Shown here piece after piece: positions 1 through 5,832 of a stretch of DNA of 5,832 nt (its first letter is position 1; each line of letters begins with the position of its first letter). A program made the position numbers and the translations under genes. This DNA is from an uncultured Clostridia bacterium (GTDB lineage Bacteria; Bacillota_A; Clostridia; Christensenellales; CAG-138). Under the pieces are notes generated by a model, which ran no database searches, was not told the origin of the DNA, and saw nothing but the letters and a program-made list of their open reading frames with translations. The stretch is from positions 1 to 5,832 of the forward strand of contig CAMYWS010000079.1 in the NCBI GenBank assembly GCA_947302865.1, written 5' to 3'.

Positions 1-416
1 GACGCGGGCTCGACTACGCGATCTGCCTCGAGGGCAGCCTCAAGATGAAGGAGATTTCCTACATCCACAGCGAAGCGTACGCCGCGGGCGAACTGAAGCA
101 CGGCACAATCAGCCTCGTCGAGGAAGGAACGCTCGTCATCGGCGTGCTCACGCAGAACAGTCTGGCTGAAAAGACCGTCAGCAACATGGCAGAGTGCAAG
201 GCGCGCGGCGCGTATCTCATGGGGCTCACCGGCTACGGCAACTACAACGTCGAGGAAACGGCAAACTTCACGGTCTACGTGCCGAATACCGACCCGCATT
301 TTATCGGCAGCATCGCGATCATACCGCTGCAGCTGCTTGCATACTATACAAGCGTCGCCAAGGGGCTTGATGTCGATAAACCCAGGAACCTCGCAAAAAG
401 CGTTACGGTAGAATAA
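1..416 (+). CDS. glmS: Glutamine--fructose-6-phosphate aminotransferase (GlmS), C-terminal part
   Basis: This is the last 137 residues of GlmS, the cytosolic enzyme that makes glucosamine 6-phosphate from fructose 6-phosphate and glutamine, the first step towards UDP-GlcNAc and peptidoglycan. The gene enters from the left edge; the first complete codon is at 3. The fragment is the second half of the isomerase (SIS) domain. It has the family motif KEISYIHSEAYAAGELKHG and the invariant C-terminus LAKSVTVE. By comparison with E. coli GlmS from memory, the Lys at 42-44, Glu at 51-53 and His at 99-101 correspond to catalytic K485, E488 and H504, and the Lys at 396-398 to K603. All are kept, so the enzyme looks intact. 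The ATG at 45 is internal, not a start. The gene converges on the downstream ATPase gene and shares a terminator with it. No functional link to the sugar locus is evident. Confidence 0.97.
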   Translation, partial: RGLDYAICLEGSLKMKEISYIHSEAYAAGELKHGTISLVEEGTLVIGVLTQNSLAEKTVSNMAECKARGAYLMGLTGYGNYNVEETANFTVYVPNTDPHFIGSIAIIPLQLLAYYTSVAKGLDVDKPRNLAKSVTVE

Positions 417-612
417 GGGGGCACAGACTGCGGCGAACGCGGTCATCAGACAGGATGCTTTTCTGTTTTCAAATCATTTTACAGATGCTTTGAGCTGAGG
501 AACTGTCGGGCAATTGCACATCATACAGCATTGCAATGCAGAATATTCGGCTTCCCCGCCGGGAGGGTGCAGTTCCGTTCATACTGCTTACGGCGATCGT
601 TTCTTCCGGTAC
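417..612. other. Non-coding gap after glmS
   Basis: Between the glmS stop and the terminator hairpin I find no reading frame resembling a protein and no convincing promoter. Small inverted repeats are present: a perfect 12-bp palindrome GCATTGCAATGC at 528-539, an 8-bp palindrome GCAATTGC at 510-517, and a weak ACAG/CTGT hairpin near 450-470 followed by T-rich DNA that could slow transcription leaving glmS. None can be assigned a role. Confidence 0.5.
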
Positions 613-651
613 AACAAAACCGGCCGTTGCGCGCATCCGGCCGGTTTTGTT
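613..651. terminator. Bidirectional rho-independent terminator between convergent glmS and ugpC
   Basis: There are two perfect 14-base arms, AACAAAACCGGCCG (613-626) and CGGCCGGTTTTGTT (638-651), with an 11-base loop. The GC-rich core is flanked by A-rich and T-rich ends, so on either strand the hairpin runs into a TTTTGTT tract. It lies 26 bp past the stop of the minus-strand ATPase gene and about 200 bp past the glmS stop, as expected for a shared terminator of convergent genes. Confidence 0.88.
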
Positions 652-676
652 CAGGAGGGAACAGAAATGTATATGC

Positions 677-1852
<1,176 letters not shown>

Positions 1853-1889
1853 CTTTTTTGCTCATAACGGTTCAGCCTTCGCATCCCCG

Positions 1890-1918
1890 TCTCGCCCGGA
1901 GGAAGCGAGATCCTCCGG
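1890..1918 (-). other. Competing hairpins in the leader just upstream of ugpC
   Basis: Read on the minus strand, CCGGAGGA (1918-1911) pairs perfectly with TCCTCCGG (1903-1896) around a 7-base loop. The loop bases TCTCGC (1910-1905) are also perfectly complementary to GCGAGA (1895-1890), immediately downstream. With no linker across the 8-bp stem, the two helices probably cannot coexist, so they are alternatives. There is no U-tract, so this is not an ordinary terminator. A role in RNA stability or in control of ugpC is only inference. Confidence 0.45.
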
Positions 1919-1980
1919 ACCTTACGGCAGGTCTCCACGCTGCCGCACCGCTGAACAAGGCGGTTTTCTCCTTTCTTTTA

Positions 1981-2018
1981 CCTGCCCCGGGCAAAGCGTG
2001 GAGTGCGCCGGGGACAGG
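1981..2018 (-). other. Stable hairpin just after the cellobiose phosphorylase stop
   Basis: CCTG plus CCCCGG on one side and CCGGGG plus CAGG on the other form a 10-bp stem with one bulged base (2014) and a 17-base loop. It begins about 9 bp after the GH94 stop. On the minus strand the stem is followed by GTAAAAGAAAGG, not by T residues. It is therefore more likely an mRNA-stabilising or partial-termination structure than a full intrinsic terminator, and readthrough into ugpC is plausible. Confidence 0.5.
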
Positions 2019-2027
2019 GTTAAGTCA

Positions 2028-4439
2028 TCAGATGATGAGGGCGACGCTGCAGACGGGTCCGTCGCAGAGGGGGATCAGATCTCCCGTCACGGGTCTGCCG
2101 TCCACCGTAAGACCCTTTTCTTCGCCGCGGCGGACCGTGATCTCATAGCGCACGCCTCTGAATGTGCGGCAGACTTTGAAGCCGTCCATGACGTCCGGCA
2201 GGCAGGGGCGGATACGTAATCCGTCATAGTCGGGCCGGATGCCCAAAATCCCCTGACTGACGGCTGCGAAGGACCATGCGGCCGTGCCGGTGAGCCAGGA
2301 GTTTTTGGCTTCGCCGTAGTTCTGCGCGTCCCGACCGGCGATGGTCTGGCTGTAGCAATAGGGCTCGGTACGGTGGATCTCGCTCTTGTCCTCGATATAG
2401 GCGGGCGCGTTGCGCGTATACAGATCAAACGCGGCGTTGCCGTCGTCCATCGCGCAGTATGCCAGCGTGACCCAGGGATTGTTGTGGCAGAACACGGATC
2501 CGTTCTCCTTATACCCGGGGGGATAGGAGGAGATTTCGCCGAGATAGTCCCGATAGGTCGTATAGCAGGGGTGCAGGACCTCCATGCCGAACGCGTTGCC
2601 CAGATATTTCCGGGCGGAAGCCAGCGCCTTTATCCCGTATTCTCTGCCGCCGATGCCCGCCATCACACAGAAGCCCTGCGGCTCGATAAAGATCTGACCT
2701 TCGTCGTTCTGCCGGCTGCCGACGGGACGCTCAAAGGCGTCGTAGGCACGGCGGAACCATTCGCCGTCCCAGCCGGCGGTCTTCGCGGCGGTCTCGATCT
2801 CGTTCACGGCGGAAAGGACGTCTTCGGCCTCGCCGGAAAGTCCCAGACGCCCGATCAGCTCCGCGTATTCCTTGCCGTATTTCACGAACATCCCCGCGAT
2901 GAACACGCTCTCCGCCTTGCCGCTCTCGAAGTTCGAGCAGGTCTGGAAGTTCTCGCCGGGCGTGTGGCTGAAGCAGTTCAGATTCAGACAATCGTTCCAG
3001 TCCGCCCGACCGATGAGGGGCAGCCCGTGCGGACCGCGGTGGGTCACGGTAAAGTTGACGCTGCGCCGCAGATGTTCCAGAAGCGGCGCTTCGGTGCCCT
3101 TTTCATTGTTGAAAGGCGTCGGTTCGTCCAAAATGGAGAAGTCGCCGGTTTCCCGGATATAGGCGCACGTACACGCTACGAGCCACAGGGGATCGTCGTT
3201 GAAGCCGGCGCCCACATCCGCGTTGCCCCGTTTGTCCAGCGGTTGATACTGGTGATAGGTGCTGCCGTCCGGGAACTGGATGGAAGCGATGTCGATGATC
3301 CGCTCCCGCGCCCGCCCGGGAATGAGGTGGACAAAGCCCAGCAGATCCTGGCAGCTGTCGCGGAAGCCCATGCCACGCCCCATGCCGCTTTCATAATAGG
3401 AAGCGCTGCGGCTCATGTTGAACGTCACCATGCACTGATACTGGTTCCAGATATTCACCATCCGGTCCAGTTTTTCCTCGCTGCTCCGCACATTGAACCG
3501 GCTGAGAAGCTCCGTCCAGTACTGCTTCAGTTCGTCCATAGCCCTGTCGAACTGTTCGGCGGTCTCATAGGCGGCGAGCAGCGCGTGCGCACGCTCCTTG
3601 TTGATCACGTTCGGCGCGGAGAACTTTTCTTCCTGCGGATTCTCCGCATAGCCGAGACGGAAGAGGAACGACTTGGATTCGCATGGCTTCAGGTCAAGAT
3701 CCAGCCGCAGCGCGGCGATCGGCGCCCAGCCGGAGGCGATACTGTTATAAGAGGTACGGTGTTCAACCGCCTGCGGTTCGCGCCAGCCGCGGAAACGACC
3801 GAGAAACGTATCCCGGTCGGTATCGAAGCCGTCGATCGGCGCATTGACGGAATAGAACGCGTAGTGGTTCCGGCGCTCCCGGTATTCGGTCTTGTGATAG
3901 ACGGTGCCGCCTTCGATCTCCACCTCGCCGATGTTCCAGTTCCGCTGGAAGTTCGCGGAATCGTCCACCGCGTTCCAGAGGCACCACTCCACGGCGCCGT
4001 AGACCGAGAGATGCTTTTCTTCATCAGATGTATTGGTCAGCGTCAGCTTCTGCAGCTCCAGCGGCGCGTCCATAGGGACCATGACGGTGAGCGACGCCTG
4101 AACGCCGCGTTTTTCCCCTTCAAAGACGGAATAGCCCAGCCCGTGGCGGCAGCGATAGCTGTCGAGAGACGTTCCGGCGGGCAGAAAGGCGGGGCTCCAT
4201 ACGGTATCGCCGTCTGCGATATAGAAGCAGCGTCCGCCGTCGTCGTGAGGCGCGTTGTTGTAGCGGAAGCGCGTGATGCGCCGAAGCTTTGCGTCCCGGT
4301 AAAAAGAATAGCCGCCGCAGGTGTTGGAGATCAGCGAGAAGAACCCTTCGCTGCCCAGATAATTGATCCAGGGCAAAGGCGTGTCGGGCCGGGTGATTAC
4401 ATATTCCCGCGCGTTGTCGTCGAAATAGCCGTATCGCAT
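2028..4439 (-). CDS. cbp: Cellobiose phosphorylase (glycoside hydrolase family 94)
   Basis: This 803-residue cytosolic enzyme is predicted to convert cellobiose plus phosphate to alpha-D-glucose 1-phosphate and glucose. The N-terminus MRYGYFDDNAREYVITRPDT and the stretch YHKTEYRERRNHYAFYSVN (181-199) are typical of cellobiose phosphorylases. An N-terminal beta-sandwich (about 1-300) is followed by the helical (alpha/alpha)6 catalytic barrel. RADWNDCLNL (478-487) carries predicted general acid Asp483. Arg355 and Asp361, in GRGMGFRD, match the sugar-binding Arg and Asp of Cellvibrio gilvus enzyme by a constant offset of 7. His652 and the TGT at 717-719 resemble the phosphate site. No signal peptide is present. 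I chose the start at 4439 because it has AAAGAGGA five bases upstream and the family N-terminus. The frame stays open to 4655, but those 72 codons cover the promoter and operator and look non-coding. Other GH94 specificities, such as cellodextrin phosphorylase, are less likely given the length and motifs. Confidence 0.93.
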   Translation of the reverse strand: MRYGYFDDNAREYVITRPDTPLPWINYLGSEGFFSLISNTCGGYSFYRDAKLRRITRFRYNNAPHDDGGRCFYIADGDTVWSPAFLPAGTSLDSYRCRHGLGYSVFEGEKRGVQASLTVMVPMDAPLELQKLTLTNTSDEEKHLSVYGAVEWCLWNAVDDSANFQRNWNIGEVEIEGGTVYHKTEYRERRNHYAFYSVNAPIDGFDTDRDTFLGRFRGWREPQAVEHRTSYNSIASGWAPIAALRLDLDLKPCESKSFLFRLGYAENPQEEKFSAPNVINKERAHALLAAYETAEQFDRAMDELKQYWTELLSRFNVRSSEEKLDRMVNIWNQYQCMVTFNMSRSASYYESGMGRGMGFRDSCQDLLGFVHLIPGRARERIIDIASIQFPDGSTYHQYQPLDKRGNADVGAGFNDDPLWLVACTCAYIRETGDFSILDEPTPFNNEKGTEAPLLEHLRRSVNFTVTHRGPHGLPLIGRADWNDCLNLNCFSHTPGENFQTCSNFESGKAESVFIAGMFVKYGKEYAELIGRLGLSGEAEDVLSAVNEIETAAKTAGWDGEWFRRAYDAFERPVGSRQNDEGQIFIEPQGFCVMAGIGGREYGIKALASARKYLGNAFGMEVLHPCYTTYRDYLGEISSYPPGYKENGSVFCHNNPWVTLAYCAMDDGNAAFDLYTRNAPAYIEDKSEIHRTEPYCYSQTIAGRDAQNYGEAKNSWLTGTAAWSFAAVSQGILGIRPDYDGLRIRPCLPDVMDGFKVCRTFRGVRYEITVRRGEEKGLTVDGRPVTGDLIPLCDGPVCSVALII

Positions 4440-4444
4440 GACAA

Positions 4445-4452
4445 TCCTCTTT
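4445..4452 (-). promoter_or_regulatory. Ribosome binding site that fixes the GH94 start
   Basis: On the minus strand, AAAGAGGA is followed by the 5-base spacer TTGTC and then the ATG at 4439. This favours the 803-residue protein over the longer open frame that reaches 4655. Confidence 0.85.
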
Positions 4453-4464
4453 TCTTTCGGAACG

Positions 4465-4488
4465 ATCGTTTTTCGAAAACGATTAAGT
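4465..4488. promoter_or_regulatory. Operator A for the LacI-family repressor, at the GH94 promoter start site
   Basis: CGAAAACGATTAAGT (4474-4488) matches the copy at 4618-4632 in 14 of 15 positions and has the central CG typical of LacI/GalR operators. It overlaps a second inverted repeat, ATCGTTTT (4465-4472) and AAAACGAT (4476-4483) around TCG, and adjoins the 10-bp palindrome AACGATCGTT (4461-4470). It sits just downstream of the predicted transcription start at about 4491, a position expected to block the phosphorylase promoter. Confidence 0.75.
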
Positions 4489-4497
4489 TCTAAATAT

Positions 4498-4526
4498 ACT
4501 ATATAGGAATTCTCCGCGTTTGTAAA
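4498..4526 (-). promoter_or_regulatory. Sigma-A-type promoter for the cellobiose phosphorylase gene
   Basis: On the minus strand, the -35 box TTTACA (4526-4521) and the -10 box TATAGT (4503-4498) are separated by exactly 17 bp. Each differs from consensus at one position. The DNA upstream of the -35 is A-rich (A-tract at about 4540-4548), like an UP element. The predicted start is about 4491, giving a leader of about 52 bases that contains operator A and the ribosome binding site. Confidence 0.75.
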
Positions 4527-4580
4527 GGGTAAATATGCATTTTTTTTGCAAATCATGTGAATTATTTTATATAATGGGGC

Positions 4581-4609
4581 TTGACGGGCATAAAAAGACC
4601 ATATATAAT
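4581..4609 (+). promoter_or_regulatory. Sigma-A-type promoter for the LacI-family regulator gene
   Basis: TTGACG (4581-4586) and TATAAT (4604-4609) are separated by exactly 17 bp, so the -35 has five of six consensus bases and the -10 is perfect. The start is expected at about 4616, leaving a leader of about 105 bases before the ATG at 4721. Operator B begins at that predicted start. Confidence 0.82.
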
Positions 4610-4617
4610 ACAAGTAT

Positions 4618-4632
4618 CGAAATCGATTAAGT
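4618..4632. promoter_or_regulatory. Operator B for the LacI-family repressor, at its own promoter start site
   Basis: CGAAATCGATTAAGT contains the perfect 8-bp palindrome AATCGATT centred on CG. It is nearly identical to operator A and in the same orientation, with centres 144 bp apart. Its position at about +2 of the regulator's promoter indicates negative autoregulation. Confidence 0.75.
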
Positions 4633-4673
4633 CGAGTTTTCAGCTTTTTCATCAAAAAAACGGCTCTGAGAAA

Positions 4674-4688
4674 CGAAATCGATTTCAG
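4674..4688. promoter_or_regulatory. Operator C in the regulator's leader
   Basis: This holds the perfect 12-bp palindrome GAAATCGATTTC (4675-4686), the most symmetrical of the three CG-centred elements. It shares CGAAATCGATT with operator B. The B-to-C centre spacing is 56 bp. It lies about 58 bp into the predicted leader and 33 bp before the regulator ATG. It could act as a roadblock or as an auxiliary site for cooperative or looped binding. Confidence 0.65.
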
Positions 4689-4720
4689 ATTTCCCGAAGA
4701 GGGCGGGAAGGGGGCGCGGA

Positions 4721-5731
4721 ATGGTCACGATCACGGACATCTCAAAAAGATGCGGCGTATCCCGCGCTACCGTCAGCAAAGCGCTCAACGGTCACAGCGA
4801 CGTCAACGCGGAGACGGCTGCCCGCGTTCGGCAGGCAGCGAGGGAACTGGGCTATACGGCGAACACCGCTGCGCGCGCGTTGAAGACCAATCGGACCTAC
4901 AGCATCGGGATCCTGTTCTCGGATCTGTCCAACAGCGGTTTCATGCATGAGTACTTTGCTTCCACGCTGAATTACTTCCGGATGGAGGCGGAACGCTGCG
5001 GATACGACATTACGTTTCTGAGCAGCAACTTAGGTCCTGCGGATACCACCTATCTGCAGCACGCGCGTGCGAGAGGACTCGACGGCGTTGCGATCATCTG
5101 CGCGGACTTCCTCGATCCGATGATCCAGGAACTGATTCTCTCGGACATTCCGACCATCACGCTGGATCACGAATTCAACAACCGTCCCGCGGTTCTCTCC
5201 GACAACATGCGCGGGGTGGAAGCTCTTGTCCGGTATGTGTACGGGAAAGGCCACCGCCGCATCGCCTATATACACGGAAACCGGACGGCGGTGACGGAAA
5301 ATCGGCTTACGGGATTTTACCGCGCGTGCGAAGCGCTCGGGCTGAAGATCCCGGACGAATACGTCGAAGAATGTGAGTATCATGAACCGGTCAGCTGCTA
5401 TGCGGCAACCAAGCGCCTCCTCGCTCTGCCGCAGAGACCGACCTGCATCCTGTTTTCCGACGATTACTCCTATATCGGAGGGATCAACGCGATCTACGAG
5501 GAAGACCTTCGGGTCCCGGAGGATATTTCGATCGTCGGATACGACGGCATCCATATGGCGAAGATGGTCAGTCCGAAGCTGACGACATGGCAGCAGAATA
5601 CGGAAGACCTCGGAAGGATCGCCGCAGAACAGCTCATTGAACGGATCGAGCATCCCCGCACGACGCCGCCGAAGCACATCACCGTGCAGGGAAAGCTTCT
5701 GGAAGGGGAAACAGTCAAACGACTGAGCTGA
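4721..5731 (+). CDS. LacI/GalR-family transcriptional regulator of the beta-glucoside locus
   Basis: This is a 336-residue DNA-binding repressor of the usual family length. The helix-turn-helix is at residues 3-24 (TDISKRCGVSRATVSKALNG), the LacI signature. The hinge helix NTAARAL (48-54) ends in the Leu that inserts into the central CG of operators. Residues 60-336 form a periplasmic-binding-protein-like effector domain, with NRLTGF (194-199), FSDDYS (245-250) and VGYDG (272-276) at the usual effector and dimer positions. There is no membrane segment, so it is cytosolic. The ATG at 4721 follows a purine-rich tract with AAGGGGG six bases upstream and gives the standard N-terminus. It is divergent from the phosphorylase and is followed 24 bp later by a GH3 gene, probably in the same transcript. 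The three matching operators suggest repression of both directions. Cellobiose or a related beta-glucoside is the likely inducer, by context only. Confidence 0.95.
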   Translation: MVTITDISKRCGVSRATVSKALNGHSDVNAETAARVRQAARELGYTANTAARALKTNRTYSIGILFSDLSNSGFMHEYFASTLNYFRMEAERCGYDITFLSSNLGPADTTYLQHARARGLDGVAIICADFLDPMIQELILSDIPTITLDHEFNNRPAVLSDNMRGVEALVRYVYGKGHRRIAYIHGNRTAVTENRLTGFYRACEALGLKIPDEYVEECEYHEPVSCYAATKRLLALPQRPTCILFSDDYSYIGGINAIYEEDLRVPEDISIVGYDGIHMAKMVSPKLTTWQQNTEDLGRIAAEQLIERIEHPRTTPPKHITVQGKLLEGETVKRLS

Positions 5732-5739
5732 ACGCAGCC

Positions 5740-5745
5740 GGAGGG
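5740..5745 (+). promoter_or_regulatory. Ribosome binding site of the GH3 gene
   Basis: GGAGGG lies 10 bases before the ATG at 5756, in the 24-bp gap after the regulator stop. There is no room for a separate promoter, which supports co-transcription with the regulator. Confidence 0.75.
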
Positions 5746-5755
5746 AGAACGAAGT

Positions 5756-5832
5756 ATGACGCGTGAACGGGCGAGACAACTTGCTGAAGAACTGGTCGGC
5801 CGCATGACCGTTGAGGAAAAGGCCGGACAGCT
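5756..5832 (+). CDS. Glycoside hydrolase family 3 protein (beta-glucosidase-like), N-terminal fragment
   Basis: Only 25 complete codons are visible before the window ends. The peptide contains ARQLAEELVGRMTVEEKAGQ followed by a partial Leu codon. This matches the start of the GH3 N-terminal barrel domain in intracellular bacterial beta-glucosidases and beta-xylosidases, where the pattern LVxxMTLEEKxxQL is characteristic. No signal peptide is apparent, so the enzyme is probably cytosolic. It would hydrolyse beta-linked sugars, complementing the phosphorylase on the divergent side. The catalytic residues lie beyond the window, and specificity (glucoside, xyloside or N-acetylglucosaminide) cannot be decided. 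The family call rests on a short but distinctive motif. Confidence 0.8.
   Translation, partial: MTRERARQLAEELVGRMTVEEKAGQ

Noticed and set aside
595..603. GATCGTTTC, resembling half of the operator motif, near the terminator
   Set aside because: It lacks the second half and the correct spacing, and lies downstream of both neighbouring genes with no promoter nearby.
1890..1918. A true H-type pseudoknot formed by the loop and the downstream GCGAGA
   Set aside because: No nucleotides are left to cross the 8-bp stem, so the two helices are very unlikely to coexist. They are recorded as alternatives instead.
1947..1979. A plus-strand hairpin (ACCGCT/GGCGGT) followed by a T-rich stretch, resembling a terminator
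   Set aside because: No gene is transcribed towards it on the plus strand, the stem is only six pairs with one G-U, and the T-tract is interrupted by C residues. On the minus strand the same bases form an SD-like AAAGGAG.
2373..4493. A 706-codon open frame on the plus strand opposite the cellobiose phosphorylase
   Set aside because: It is a GC-rich antisense shadow with low-complexity composition (many Val, Arg, Ala and His), no recognisable domain, and full overlap with a clearly real gene.
4440..4655. A 72-codon in-frame upstream extension of the GH94 gene, with a hydrophobic/basic N-terminus that could look like a membrane anchor
   Set aside because: It is AT-rich and overlaps the predicted promoter, operator A and operator B. 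The ATG at 4439 has a good ribosome binding site and the family N-terminus.

Overview
The window looks like chromosomal DNA of a moderately GC-rich Gram-positive anaerobe of the class Clostridia, such as a gut or rumen Oscillospirales/Christensenellales-like lineage. This rests on the style of the protein families, above all the MsmK/UgpC-type ATPase with a lysine-rich insert and the clostridial cellobiose phosphorylase. It also rests on GC-rich genes separated by an AT-rich divergent promoter region. The species cannot be named from the sequence.

Layout. Positions 1-416 (+) hold the C-terminal end of glucosamine-6-phosphate synthase (glmS). Positions 417-676 are a non-coding gap between convergent genes and contain a strong two-way terminator hairpin at 613-651. 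Positions 677-1852 (-) encode a CUT1-type sugar ABC transporter ATPase (UgpC/MsmK). Positions 1853-2027 are a structured spacer with several stable hairpins but no clear promoter. Positions 2028-4439 (-) encode an 803-residue GH94 cellobiose phosphorylase. Positions 4440-4720 are an AT-rich divergent control region. Positions 4721-5731 (+) encode a LacI/GalR-family repressor. From 5756 (+) to the window edge is the start of a family 3 glycoside hydrolase.

How the parts fit. The three right-hand genes and the ATPase make a compact beta-glucoside/cellobiose locus. A sugar taken up by an ATP-driven CUT1 transporter, energised by the ATPase, would be split in the cytosol by phosphorolysis to glucose 1-phosphate and glucose. 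The GH3 enzyme would hydrolyse related beta-glycosides. The permease and binding-protein genes are not in this window.

The most informative part is the control region. Each divergent gene has a good sigma-A promoter with a 17-bp spacer. Near-identical 15-bp CG-centred elements (CGAAAWCGATTAAGT) lie at the predicted start site of each promoter, and a third related copy lies in the repressor's leader. This is what one expects if the LacI-type protein represses both itself (with the GH3 gene) and the phosphorylase (possibly with ugpC). I see no mobile element, CRISPR array, tRNA or rRNA, and no gene family that is wholly new.
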